Positions 16,910-25,212 of a DNA stretch of 64,000 nucleotides are shown in pieces. The translations under genes were made by a program, and so were the position numbers. The DNA comes from Pseudomonas sp. Gutcm_11s (GTDB taxonomy: Bacteria; Pseudomonadota; Gammaproteobacteria; Pseudomonadales; Pseudomonadaceae). Numbering within the stretch: position 1 is the stretch's first letter; every line of letters begins with the position of its first letter. The notes under the pieces were generated by a model, which saw only the letters and a list, made by a program, of their open reading frames with translations, searched no databases and was not told the DNA's origin. The stretch lies in assembly GCF_028649395.1 (NCBI RefSeq), contig NZ_JAQSUW010000015.1:100215-164214 (forward strand), written 5' to 3'.

Positions 16910-18610
16910 ATGCGAACGGTGACGCGACTTCAGGCCGGCTTCCTGCTGGCGCTCTTCATGCTCAGCCTCAACCTGCTGCTGCCATTGATGGGCGGGCGCT
17001 GGATGGATGCAACGAGCGCCCTCTACGAGCGCGATGAAGACCTGCTGGAGCGCAGCGAGCTGCTGCTGTCGGCGCTGGTGGATGGCGAGACCGGCCAGCG
17101 TGGCTTCGTCATCAGCGGTCGCGAGGATTTCCTCTCTCCGCTCTACCAGGGCTATGCCGAGGTCGACGAGCTGCTGCAGGAATTGCAGATCCTCCTGGCC
17201 GATGACCCGAAGCTATTGGGGCAGCTCGAGGCGTTGCGGCCGGTGCTGGCCGAGCAGCGTACCTATTTCGACGGTGTCATCAGCCTGCGCCGCGAGCAGG
17301 GCATGCAGGCCGCCAGCGAGCTGATCAGCCAGGGCCGCGGCAAGCGCCTGATGGACAGCATCCGCATGCAGGTCGACCACATGCAGGGCGAGCTGAAGAG
17401 CCGCATGTCGGTGCTGGAGTCGCGTCGCGAGTGGCAGCAGCAGATCGTGATGGGGCTGCTGGTATTGATCGCCATACTCGACCTGGCGGTGATCGCCTTG
17501 TTGTTCCACTTCACCTTCCGCACCCTCAGGGAAGGGAAGAAGGCGCGGGAGAACCTGCGTCTGCTCAGCGAGCAGCTGTCCACCGGCATGCAGCGTCTGG
17601 AGCTGCGTAATCGCGAGATTTCCCTGCTCAGCCGCATGGCCGGAGCACTGCACTCGATCACCCGCTTCGACGAGTGCTACAGCATCGTCGGGCGCTTCGC
17701 CGAGCAGCTCTTTCCGCAGAACACCGGCAGCCTGACCCTCTACCATCCCTCGCGAGACGTCCTGGAGGACGTTGCCCACTGGGGCGGCTGGGCGCAGGGC
17801 GCTGAGCTGTTCGAGCCGCATTCCTGCTGGGCGATCCGCCGGGGCCAGAGCCACCAGGTGGCAGACCCGGCCAGGGACCTGTTGTGCCCGCATCTGGAGG
17901 GGACGCCGATGGCCGCGCACGGCTACGTCTGCGTGCCGCTGATGGCGCAGGGCGAGCCGCTCGGCGTGCTGACCCTGGCCGGCGAACGCTCGGCCGATCT
18001 CGAGCTGGCCGAGGCGTTCGCCGAGCAGGTGTCGCTGGGCGTCTCCAACCTGTCGCTGCGCGAGAGCTTGCGCCAGCAGTCGCTGGTGGATGCGCTGACC
18101 GGTCTGCACAACCGCCGCTTCCTCGACGAGACCCTGCGTCGCGAACTGCTACGCGCCTCGCGCAAGCAGTCGCCGGTGGCGGTGGTGCTGCTCGATGTCG
18201 ACCACTTCAAGCGCTTCAACGACACCTTCGGTCACGAGGCTGGGGACATGGTGCTGCGCAGCCTGGCGCTGGAGATGAAACGCAACGTGCGCACCAGCGA
18301 CCTGGCCTGCCGCTACGGCGGTGAGGAGTTCTGCCTGGTGATGCCGGAGATCGGTCGCGAGGACGCCATCGACCGCTGCGAGGCGCTGCGCGTGGCGGTC
18401 AGCCGCCTGCAGGTGCGCTATGGCGGCCAGCCGCTGGGGCCGATCAACATCTCGCTGGGCCTGGCCTGGTTCCCGGAAGACGGCAGCGAGATGGATCGCC
18501 TGCTGCACGCCGCCGATACCGCGCTGTACCAGGCCAAACGCACTGGGCGTAACCGCCTGTGCATCTACAGCCGCGAGATGGATGGTGCCGAGGAGGCACC
18601 TTCTTCCTGA
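16910..18610 (+). CDS. CHASE3-GAF-GGDEF diguanylate cyclase
   Basis: 566 residues from ATG 16910; the open frame to 16790 is not used because MRTVTRLQAGFLLALF is a natural N-terminal anchor. Order: membrane helix (about 8-28), periplasmic CHASE3 sensor (about 35-175, with DGETGQRGFVISG and YFDGVISLRREQG), second membrane helix (about 180-203), a coiled linker, GAF domain (about 240-385), GGDEF domain with DALTGLHNRRFLDE, VDHFKRFNDTFGHEAGD and RYGGEEFCLVMPE. An intact I-site RTSD lies five residues before GGEEF, so product inhibition is expected. Its last 46 bases overlap the convergent YhhN gene. Confidence 0.93.
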   Translation: MRTVTRLQAGFLLALFMLSLNLLLPLMGGRWMDATSALYERDEDLLERSELLLSALVDGETGQRGFVISGREDFLSPLYQGYAEVDELLQELQILLADDPKLLGQLEALRPVLAEQRTYFDGVISLRREQGMQAASELISQGRGKRLMDSIRMQVDHMQGELKSRMSVLESRREWQQQIVMGLLVLIAILDLAVIALLFHFTFRTLREGKKARENLRLLSEQLSTGMQRLELRNREISLLSRMAGALHSITRFDECYSIVGRFAEQLFPQNTGSLTLYHPSRDVLEDVAHWGGWAQGAELFEPHSCWAIRRGQSHQVADPARDLLCPHLEGTPMAAHGYVCVPLMAQGEPLGVLTLAGERSADLELAEAFAEQVSLGVSNLSLRESLRQQSLVDALTGLHNRRFLDETLRRELLRASRKQSPVAVVLLDVDHFKRFNDTFGHEAGDMVLRSLALEMKRNVRTSDLACRYGGEEFCLVMPEIGREDAIDRCEALRVAVSRLQVRYGGQPLGPINISLGLAWFPEDGSEMDRLLHAADTALYQAKRTGRNRLCIYSREMDGAEEAPSS

Positions 18611-19251
18611 CGTGCGCGTGAGGCCAGTACCACCGCCGAGGCGGCGATACCGAACTGGCCCAGCCAGTAGCTGAGGATGATGGCGTAGCGTGCGCCGTCG
18701 AACGGCGCGACGAAGCGGTTGATGCCGATCAGGCTGTCCGACAGCACGAACAGCGCCGCGCCGGCAGCAGCCAGCCAGGCCGAGCGACTGGCGACCTGGC
18801 CGACACGCGCCAGGGCGCGCCAGAGCATGGCGCCGATGGCCAGGCTGTAGAGCGCCACCGGCAGCAGCAGTTGGCCGAGCCCGCTACTCGCCAGCACGAA
18901 GAACATGCCGCCAGCCGCCGCTGCGGCAATCAGCAGGTCGAAGGGCGCCAGGCGCCGGGTGTCGCCCAGGTAGGCCACGAGGTAGGCGAGGTGGGCGAGC
19001 AGGAAGGCGCCCAGGCCGAACACGAATAGGTCAGCCGGCCATTCCAGCAGCATGTCACCGAGCAGAGAGAGAACCAGACCTATGCCGATCCAGCGCCGAT
19101 AGGCACCTGCGGGCGCCTCATGCAGCCAGATCAGCAGGCAGATCACCGGCAGCGGCTTGCTCAGCAGGCGCAGCCAGGGCAGTTCGAGTTGGTGGCCGAG
19201 CAGGAACAGGACGACGCCAGCGAGGGCGACGAGTAGAAGCAATGGGCGCAT
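18565..19251 (-). CDS. YhhN/TMEM86 family membrane protein (lysoplasmalogenase-like)
   Basis: 228 residues with about eight hydrophobic helices. SKPLPVICLLIWL, LSLLGDMLLEWP, FVFGLGAFLLAHLAYLVAYL and LFVLSDSLIGINRFV carry the two conserved Asp residues (LGD and LSDS) of the YhhN family, whose animal homologues hydrolyse lysoplasmalogens. The bacterial substrate is unclear. Its 3' end overlaps the convergent cyclase gene by 46 bases. Confidence 0.85.
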   Translation of the reverse strand: MRPLLLLVALAGVVLFLLGHQLELPWLRLLSKPLPVICLLIWLHEAPAGAYRRWIGIGLVLSLLGDMLLEWPADLFVFGLGAFLLAHLAYLVAYLGDTRRLAPFDLLIAAAAAGGMFFVLASSGLGQLLLPVALYSLAIGAMLWRALARVGQVASRSAWLAAAGAALFVLSDSLIGINRFVAPFDGARYAIILSYWLGQFGIAASAVVLASRARQEEGASSAPSISRL

Positions 19252-19340
19252 GGCAAAGCTCTCTTGTTGTTTGCGCCCATTATTGTCATCGCGCTGGCCG
19301 AGGCCAGTACGAGGTATGCCAGCCGGGTTGGCTTATCGCG

Positions 19341-19625
19341 TCAGGAGCTGACGCCGAAGAGGCTGAAGGGCAGGAGCAGGCAGGTTGCCAGTCGAGGGTA
19401 GCGGGAGCCGAAGGTGGCGCCGAGCATTAGGCCGCCCAGTGCCCAGAGTGCGAGCTGGCCCAGCGAGGCGGGTAGTGTGGCGAGCGCCAGGCAACCTAGG
19501 CCGGCTATCCAGAAGCCAGCCAGAGCGCCGATCACGGCTCCTAGCGCGCGATCTCGTCTGCGGATGGGCGAATGCCACCAGTTAGAAAAGCGCAGCCGTT
19601 GCCTCTGGATGAACTGGCCTGGCAT
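19341..19625 (-). CDS. Small membrane protein of unknown function
   Basis: 94 residues. A basic N-terminus (QRQRLRFSNWWHSPIRRRDR) is followed by a Gly/Ala-rich helix pair (ALGAVIGALAGFWIAGLGCL and LALWALGGLMLGATFG) and a third hydrophobic stretch near the end. I do not recognise it. It ends the rightward-to-leftward run asrA-icp-this gene, 5 bases after the icp stop, so it probably is cotranscribed with them. Confidence 0.62.
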   Translation of the reverse strand: MPGQFIQRQRLRFSNWWHSPIRRRDRALGAVIGALAGFWIAGLGCLALATLPASLGQLALWALGGLMLGATFGSRYPRLATCLLLPFSLFGVSS

Positions 19626-19630
19626 GCCGA

Positions 19631-20032
19631 TCAGCGTACCTGGATCTTGCAGTCAATAATCTTGGCCGGCGCCACTTCGACTTCCCAGGGGCGGCGGTAC
19701 TGCATCAGCAGGCGCCCTTCGCCAGGCTGGAAGGCCTGGTAGCGCCAGCTGGACTGGCCGCCAGCGCCGACCAGGCCGGCGTCTTCCGGCGTCACGTAGA
19801 CCTCCGGGCCGAGGCTGCGCAGCACGCCGGGAGCAGCGTCGGCCACCACCCAGCGGAAGCCGGTGGTGGGGTTGCTTGGCAGCGTCACGGTCAGGGTCTG
19901 GCCGGCGTGCAGCTGCATCGGGCATTTGCCCAGCTGCTTCTCCTCCACGCTGACGCTGGGCTTGGGCTGCGAGGTGCAGGCGGCCAGCAGGGCGAGGCCG
20001 CAGGGCAGCAGCAGGCGGTGGGCACGGTTCAT
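19631..20032 (-). CDS. icp: Chagasin-type inhibitor of cysteine peptidases (I42 family), lipoprotein
   Basis: 133 residues from ATG 20032. The leader MNRAHRLLLPCGLALLAACT ends in an LAAC lipobox. The mature domain contains the three inhibitor loops of the chagasin/ICP family: NPTTGF, the Gly-rich GAGGQSSW turn, and RRPWE. Family members block papain-like peptidases through these loops. From memory, P. aeruginosa has an icp gene (PA0778) next to asrA (PA0779), the same order seen here. It lies 49 bases downstream of asrA on the same strand. Its natural target peptidase is not in this window. Confidence 0.9.
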   Translation of the reverse strand: MNRAHRLLLPCGLALLAACTSQPKPSVSVEEKQLGKCPMQLHAGQTLTVTLPSNPTTGFRWVVADAAPGVLRSLGPEVYVTPEDAGLVGAGGQSSWRYQAFQPGEGRLLMQYRRPWEVEVAPAKIIDCKIQVR

Positions 20033-20081
20033 GGCGGACTCCTGTCGATCGAAAACCTGCACAGCATAGCGGGCGGCCGGA

Positions 20082-22472
20082 TCAGCCGAACAGCACCTTG
20101 GCCACGTCGGCGTAGCGTTTGGCGAAGTGCACGGTGATTCCCGCTTTCAGGTAGTCCGGCAGCTCGGCGAAGTCGCCTCGGTTGGCCTCTGGCAGGATCA
20201 GCTCGAAGATCTTCTGTCGCCGCGCGGCGATCACCTTTTCACGCACGCCGCCGATCGGCATCACCTGACCGGTCAACGACAGCTCGCCAGTCATCGCCAC
20301 ACCTTTTTTCGGTGCCTGCTTGCGCGCCAGGGAGAGCAGGGCGCTGGCCATGCTGATGCCGGCACTGGGGCCGTCCTTGGGCGTGGCGCCATCCGGTACA
20401 TGCAGGTGGACGAAGGCCTGGTCGAAGAAGGCCGGATCGCCGCCGTACTTCTTCAGGTTGGCGGTGACGTAGCTGTAGGCGATCTCCGCCGACTCCTTCA
20501 TCACCTCGCCGAGCTGGCCGGTGAGTTTGAAGCCGCGGTTGAGCGTGTGGATGCGCGTGGCCTCGATCGGCAGGGTGGCGCCGCCCATGCTGGTCCAGGC
20601 CAGGCCGGTGATGATGCCGGTGCCGGAGAGCACCTGCTCGCCACGGAACAGCGGCATGCCGAGGTAGCCTTCCAGGTCCTTGGGGCCGATCTTCACCGGC
20701 GTGCCGGGTTCGTCGAGCAGCTTGACCACCGCCTTGCGCACCAGCTTGCCCAGCTGTTTCTCCAGCTGGCGCACGCCGGCCTCGCGGGCGTAGCCCTCGA
20801 TCACCGCCTTGAGCGCGGTATCGCTGATGCTCAGCTGAGTTTTCTTCACCCCGGCCTTGTCCAGCTGGCGCGGCCACAGGTGGCGCTTGGCGATGGCCAG
20901 CTTCTCCTCGGCGATGTAGCCGGACAGGCGGATCACCTCCATGCGGTCGAGCAGCGGGCCGGGGATGGAGTCGAGGGTGTTGGCGGTGCACACGAACAGC
21001 ACCTTGGACAGGTCCAGGCGCAGGTCCAGGTAATGGTCGAGGAACTCGACGTTCTGCTCCGGATCGAGGGTCTCCAGCAGCGCCGAGGCCGGGTCGCCCT
21101 GGTAGCTGGCTCCCATTTTGTCGATCTCGTCGAGCATGATCACCGGGTTCATCACCTCGGCTTCCTTGAGCGCCTGCACCAGCTTGCCGGGCATGGCGCC
21201 GATGTAGGTGCGGCGGTGGCCCTTGATCTCCGCCTCGTCGCGCATGCCGCCCACGCTGAAACGGTAGAACGGCCGGTCGAGGGACTCGGCGATGGACTTG
21301 CCGATGCTGGTCTTGCCCACGCCGGGCGGGCCGACCAGCAATACGATGCTGCCGGAGATCTCGCCCTTGAAGGCGCCGACGGCGAGGAACTCGGTAATGC
21401 GCGCCTTGATGTCCTCCATGCCGGCGTGGTGCTTGTCGAGCACCTGGCGGGCGTGGCCGAGGTCGAGCTTGTCCTGGCCGAACACGCCCCAGGGCAGGGC
21501 GGTCGCCCAGTCCAGGTAGTTGCGGGTCACCGCGTATTCGGGCGAGCCGGTCTCGAGGATGGCCAGCTTGCCCAGCTCCTCGTCGATGCGTTTCTTCGCC
21601 TGCGGTGGCAGGGTCTTGCCCTCCAGGCGGGCGTGGAATTCGTCGGCGTCGGCGCTACGGTCGTCCTTGGTGATGCCCAGCTCCTGCTGGATCACCTTGA
21701 GCTGTTCCTTGAGGAAGAACTCGCGCTGGTGCTCGCCGATCTTGCGGTCGACCTCGGCGGACAGCTCGTTCTGCAGGCGTGCGACTTCCACTTCCTTGCG
21801 CAGCAGCGGCAGCACCTTCTCCATGCGCTTGAGGATCGGCACGGTATCCAGCACTTCCTGCAGCACACTGGCGGGGGCAGTGGTCAGGGCAGCGGCGAAA
21901 TCGGTCAGCGGCGACGGGTCGTTGGGGCTGAAGCGATTCAGGTAGTTCTTCAGCTCCTCGCTGTACAGCGGGTTGAGCGGCAGCAGCTCCTTGATCGCGT
22001 TGATCAGCGCCATGCCATAGGCCTTGACCTCGTCGCGCTGGTCGTTGGCGCTCGGCGGATATTCCACCTCGGCCAGGTAGGGCGGGCGATGGCGCTTGAG
22101 CCAGCCGCGCACCTTGACCCGTCCCAAGCCCTGGGCGACGAATTGCAGCTTGCCGTCCACCCGGCTGGCCTGGTGAATCTTCACCAGGGTGCCGTGTTCG
22201 GGGAGCGAATCGGTGTCGAAGTGGCGCGGGTCGCTCACCGGCTGGTCGACGTAGAACAGCGCCATGCACTTGTGTTCGGTGTTGGCCACCAGCTCCAGGG
22301 TCTCGGCCCAGTGCTCTTCGCTGACGATCACCGGTAGCACCTGCGCCGGGAAGAACGGACGGTTGTGAATGGGCAGGACGTACAGCTTGTCCGGCAGCGA
22401 CTGCCCGGGGAGGGCCAGGCTAGTGGCTTGCGGGGTGATCTCGGCTTCGATGTAGTCGGAACTGTCGCTCAT
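20082..22472 (-). CDS. asrA: ATP-dependent Lon-family protease (AsrA-like)
   Basis: 796 residues with the full LonA layout: N-terminal LAN domain (about 28-220), coiled-coil/helical part, AAA+ module with GPPGVGKTS (Walker A, 381-389) and VIMLDEIDK (Walker B), sensor region, then the protease domain with the Ser-Lys dyad at Ser703 (KDGPSAG) and Lys746 (GGVREKV), 43 residues apart as in E. coli Lon. Degrades unfolded and regulatory proteins in the cytoplasm. The neighbours icp and a pruR-like regulator match the P. aeruginosa asrA locus, a second Lon paralogue linked to heat shock and tobramycin response, so I assign AsrA rather than the housekeeping Lon. Confidence 0.9.
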   Translation of the reverse strand: MSDSSDYIEAEITPQATSLALPGQSLPDKLYVLPIHNRPFFPAQVLPVIVSEEHWAETLELVANTEHKCMALFYVDQPVSDPRHFDTDSLPEHGTLVKIHQASRVDGKLQFVAQGLGRVKVRGWLKRHRPPYLAEVEYPPSANDQRDEVKAYGMALINAIKELLPLNPLYSEELKNYLNRFSPNDPSPLTDFAAALTTAPASVLQEVLDTVPILKRMEKVLPLLRKEVEVARLQNELSAEVDRKIGEHQREFFLKEQLKVIQQELGITKDDRSADADEFHARLEGKTLPPQAKKRIDEELGKLAILETGSPEYAVTRNYLDWATALPWGVFGQDKLDLGHARQVLDKHHAGMEDIKARITEFLAVGAFKGEISGSIVLLVGPPGVGKTSIGKSIAESLDRPFYRFSVGGMRDEAEIKGHRRTYIGAMPGKLVQALKEAEVMNPVIMLDEIDKMGASYQGDPASALLETLDPEQNVEFLDHYLDLRLDLSKVLFVCTANTLDSIPGPLLDRMEVIRLSGYIAEEKLAIAKRHLWPRQLDKAGVKKTQLSISDTALKAVIEGYAREAGVRQLEKQLGKLVRKAVVKLLDEPGTPVKIGPKDLEGYLGMPLFRGEQVLSGTGIITGLAWTSMGGATLPIEATRIHTLNRGFKLTGQLGEVMKESAEIAYSYVTANLKKYGGDPAFFDQAFVHLHVPDGATPKDGPSAGISMASALLSLARKQAPKKGVAMTGELSLTGQVMPIGGVREKVIAARRQKIFELILPEANRGDFAELPDYLKAGITVHFAKRYADVAKVLFG

Positions 22473-22557
22473 GACGGTCCTTGCAGGGCAATCGGTGGTA
22501 GGCAGTTAGATGGGGTGACCCCGACGGCATTTCAACGATTTGTCCTGACGACTACAG

Positions 22558-22622
22558 GTGCAACCTTTTCCCGTTTGTCGGTGATACTGCCGAAATTGGG
22601 TGCAACCCGGTAAAGTGCAACC
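22558..22622. promoter_or_regulatory. Three GTGCAACC direct repeats upstream of the pruR-like gene
   Basis: GTGCAACC occurs at 22558-22565, 22600-22607 and 22615-22622. The first and third are each followed by a T-rich/CCG tail (CTTTTCCCG-like), and the copies are 42 and 15 bases apart. They lie in the 173-base gap between the divergent asrA and pruR-like genes, ending 24 bases before the latter's ATG. Repeated half-sites of this kind are typical for AraC-family regulators and could serve autoregulation. Confidence 0.6.
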
Positions 22623-22645
22623 CTTTCCGACAGCAGCTCCGGATC

Positions 22646-23398
22646 ATGCTCAACGCCCGTCTCGCCCGCCTCGACGATCAGGCCCATGCCCACGCTCATG
22701 ACCACCATCAACTGGTGATGTCGTTGTCGGGCCGCGCTGAATTCGAGGTCAGTGGCTGTGGCGGCGAGGTCTGCCGCATGCGTGCCTGCCTGGTGCCGGG
22801 CGATGCCGGGCACGAGTTCGCCGGCATGGGCGACAACCGCATGCTGATCCTCGATCTGGACGAACAGGACACCTCGCCGCAGGACCTGGAATTGCTCGCC
22901 CAGTTGTTTGAGAGCCCGCGCTATCCGGCGCTGGACGCCGATTTCCAGAACCTGCTGAGCTATGCCGGCGCCGAGCTGGCCCGCTATGGCAGCGACCAGC
23001 ACCTGGCTCGTGCCCTCGGCGGGGTGCTGCTGCGAGCCTTGCACCTGCGCCTGTTCGGTGAAGGTCGCCGGCAGCTGGTGGCCGGCCTGGATATCGCACG
23101 GCTGGATGCCTACATCGGCGAGCACCTGGCGCGGCGCATCACGGTGATCGAACTGGCCCAGGTGGCCTGCCTCAGCCCCAGCCATTTCCACGCCCAGTTC
23201 AAGGACAGCCTGGGCCTGACCCCGCACCAGTACCTGCTCAAGACCCGCCTCGACAACGCCGCGCGCATGCTGCGCGAAAGCCCGCTGCCGCTGGTGCGGA
23301 TCGCCGAGGAGTGCGGCTTCTCCAGCCAGAGCGCGCTGACCACGGCGATGCGTCGCTACATGGGCCTCACGCCCAAACGCCTGCGCGGGCTGCAGTAA
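22646..23398 (+). CDS. pruR: AraC family regulator, PruR-like
   Basis: 250 residues. N-terminal cupin sensor with a His-rich start (AHAHAHDHHQLVMSLSG), then the AraC DNA-binding domain: ITVIELAQVACLSPSHFHAQF and LVRIAEECGFSSQSALTTAMRRYMG. Position immediately divergent from asrA matches PruR, the proline-utilisation regulator of P. aeruginosa (PA0780), from memory; putA/putP are not in this window, so the target cannot be confirmed here. It is followed 4 bases later by the convergent sulfurtransferase stop. Three GTGCAACC repeats precede it. Confidence 0.8.
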   Translation: MLNARLARLDDQAHAHAHDHHQLVMSLSGRAEFEVSGCGGEVCRMRACLVPGDAGHEFAGMGDNRMLILDLDEQDTSPQDLELLAQLFESPRYPALDADFQNLLSYAGAELARYGSDQHLARALGGVLLRALHLRLFGEGRRQLVAGLDIARLDAYIGEHLARRITVIELAQVACLSPSHFHAQFKDSLGLTPHQYLLKTRLDNAARMLRESPLPLVRIAEECGFSSQSALTTAMRRYMGLTPKRLRGLQ

Positions 23399-23401
23399 GC
23401 C

Positions 23402-24256
23402 TCAGTCGCCGGTCGCCACCGGGCGTGCCGGGTCGGTGATCCATTCGCTCCAGGAGCCCGCGTACAGCGGCGCCAGCGGATAGCCGGCCAGGCTCATGGC
23501 GAACAGGTTGTGGCAGGCGGTGACGCCCGAGCCGCAATAGGCCACCAGTTCCTCTACCGGGCGCGCGCCGCGCAGGGCGTCGAAGCGCGCGCGCAGCAGC
23601 TCGGCTGGCAGGAAGCGGCCGTCGCCACCGAGGTTGTCGGTGAACACCGCGCACTGGGCGCCCGGGATATGCCCGGCCACCGGGTCCAGCGGCTCCACTT
23701 CGCCGCGGAAGCGCGGCAGGGCGCGGGCGTCGAGCAGGGTCATCTCGGCACGGCCAAGGCGTTGCTGCAGTTGTGCGGCGCTGAGCAGCAGCGCGGTGTC
23801 CGCCTGGCCAGTGAAGTCGCCGGGCTGGTTGGCGGGCAGCTGATCGGTCAGTGGCAGGCCAGCTTCCTTCCAGGCCTTGAAGCCGCCGTCGAGGATGCAT
23901 ACGCCGTCGCGCTTGCCCAGCCAGGTCAGCAGCCACCAGGCGCGGGCGGCGAAGGCGCCGGGGCCGTCGTCATACAGCACCACGTCGGAGTCGTTGTCGA
24001 CGCCCCAGGCGCGCAGCCTGGCGATCAGTGCGTCGGGTTGCGGCAGCGGATGACGGCCGGTCACGCCCTTGATCTTGGCGGACGACAGGTCGTGCTCCAG
24101 GTCGGCGAAGCGGGCGCCGGGAATATGCCCCTCGGCATAGCTGCGCGTGCCGTGGGTCGGATCGTCGAGGGCGAAGCGGCAATCGAGAATCACCAGGTTG
24201 GCCTGATCCAGACTGGTGTGCAGGCGTTCGGCGGTGATCAGCTGGGCGAGGGGCAT
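23402..24256 (-). CDS. sseA: Thiosulfate/3-mercaptopyruvate sulfurtransferase (tandem rhodanese)
   Basis: 284 residues with two rhodanese domains. The first (1-135, VILDCRFALDDP and GHIPGARFADLEHDLS) is inactive-type, the second ends in the catalytic loop AYCGSGVTACHNLFAM with the active Cys. CG[S/T]GVTA is the loop type of mercaptopyruvate sulfurtransferases rather than CRxGxR thiosulfate enzymes. It transfers sulfane sulfur to cyanide or thiols in the cytoplasm. Single gene; RBS GGAGG lies before the ATG. Confidence 0.9.
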   Translation of the reverse strand: MPLAQLITAERLHTSLDQANLVILDCRFALDDPTHGTRSYAEGHIPGARFADLEHDLSSAKIKGVTGRHPLPQPDALIARLRAWGVDNDSDVVLYDDGPGAFAARAWWLLTWLGKRDGVCILDGGFKAWKEAGLPLTDQLPANQPGDFTGQADTALLLSAAQLQQRLGRAEMTLLDARALPRFRGEVEPLDPVAGHIPGAQCAVFTDNLGGDGRFLPAELLRARFDALRGARPVEELVAYCGSGVTACHNLFAMSLAGYPLAPLYAGSWSEWITDPARPVATGD

Positions 24257-24374
24257 GGGACCTCCTGTGTCGAATTCATGACTAGGCGCATCTTAAGGAC
24301 AGCCACGAATAACCAGAAGCGAACCCGAGCGTCTTTTTCGGCTCATACAGCGGTTCGCCATTTGAGGTAGCCCC

Positions 24375-25166
24375 ATGCTCAGCCTGCAACCTGCCATCGA
24401 GAGTGCCAACCTGGCCCGCCGTGTCGGTGTCGTTCTCGGATCCGCGCTGGTCACCCTGTATTACTGCGTCCTGATTCTGCTGCGCGGTGTGTGCGGGCGT
24501 TTGCGTCGTGCCGACGTGGATCGCTACACCCGGCGCTGGTCGGGGCTGCTGCTGCGGCTGGTACGGATGAACCTCAGCGTGCATGGCGTGATGCCGGACT
24601 TCAATGACGGCCGCCGCTACATCCTGCTCAGTACCCATGCCAGCCACTACGACATTCCGGCCAGTTTCGTCGCCCTGCCAGGTTCGATCCGCATGCTGGC
24701 GAAGAAGGAGCTGTTCGGCATTCCGGTGTTCGGTTCGGCGATCCGCGCCGCCGAGTTTCCCTCGGTGGACCGGCACAACCGCCACCAGGCAGTGAAGGAC
24801 CTGGAGAAGGCGCGCGGCATGATGGAGAGCGGCATCGTCCTGTGGGCGGCGCCGGAGGGCACCCGCTCCAGGGATGGCCAGCTGCTGCCGTTCAAGAAGG
24901 GCTGCTTCCACCTGGCCCTGGGCACCAACGCGATCATCATCCCGATCGCCTTCCGCGGCATCTCCGAGGTGCTGCCGGCGCGTACCTGGCGCTTCAACCT
25001 GGGCTTGCCGGTGCAATTGCACATCGGTGCGCCGATCGACGCCAGTCGCTATAGCCCCGAGCAGTTGCCGGAGCTGATGGCGCAGACCCGCTTGAGCATG
25101 CAGGAACTGCTGGGGGCGCCAACCCCGAGTGTGGTGCCGGTGAGGTTGGCCGAACAGCCGGTCTGA
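24375..25166 (+). CDS. 1-acyl-sn-glycerol-3-phosphate acyltransferase-like protein (PlsC family)
   Basis: 263 residues. An N-terminal membrane helix (about 15-40) precedes the acyltransferase motifs: HASHYD (HX4D, catalytic His-Asp), the FPSVDRHN block (motif II) and APEGTRSRDG (motif III, phosphate binding), followed by IPIAFRG (motif IV). It acylates lysophospholipid at the inner membrane. Pseudomonas carries several PlsC paralogues, so which one this is cannot be told. A strong terminator follows directly. Confidence 0.88.
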   Translation: MLSLQPAIESANLARRVGVVLGSALVTLYYCVLILLRGVCGRLRRADVDRYTRRWSGLLLRLVRMNLSVHGVMPDFNDGRRYILLSTHASHYDIPASFVALPGSIRMLAKKELFGIPVFGSAIRAAEFPSVDRHNRHQAVKDLEKARGMMESGIVLWAAPEGTRSRDGQLLPFKKGCFHLALGTNAIIIPIAFRGISEVLPARTWRFNLGLPVQLHIGAPIDASRYSPEQLPELMAQTRLSMQELLGAPTPSVVPVRLAEQPV

Positions 25167-25170
25167 AACG

Positions 25171-25199
25171 AAAAAGGCCCGCCGAATGGCGGGCTTTTT
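25171..25199. terminator. Rho-independent terminator
   Basis: AAAAAGGCCCGCC-GAAT-GGCGGGCTTTTT, a near-perfect hairpin with A and T tracts on both sides, between the convergent acyltransferase and beta-propeller genes. It can end both transcripts. Confidence 0.9.
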
Positions 25200-25212
25200 C
25201 ATGGGGCCGCTA

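Noticed and set aside
20127..22337. 736-residue plus-strand frame opposite asrA
   Set aside because: Shadow of Lon on the other strand, whose Walker and Ser-Lys motifs are unmistakable.
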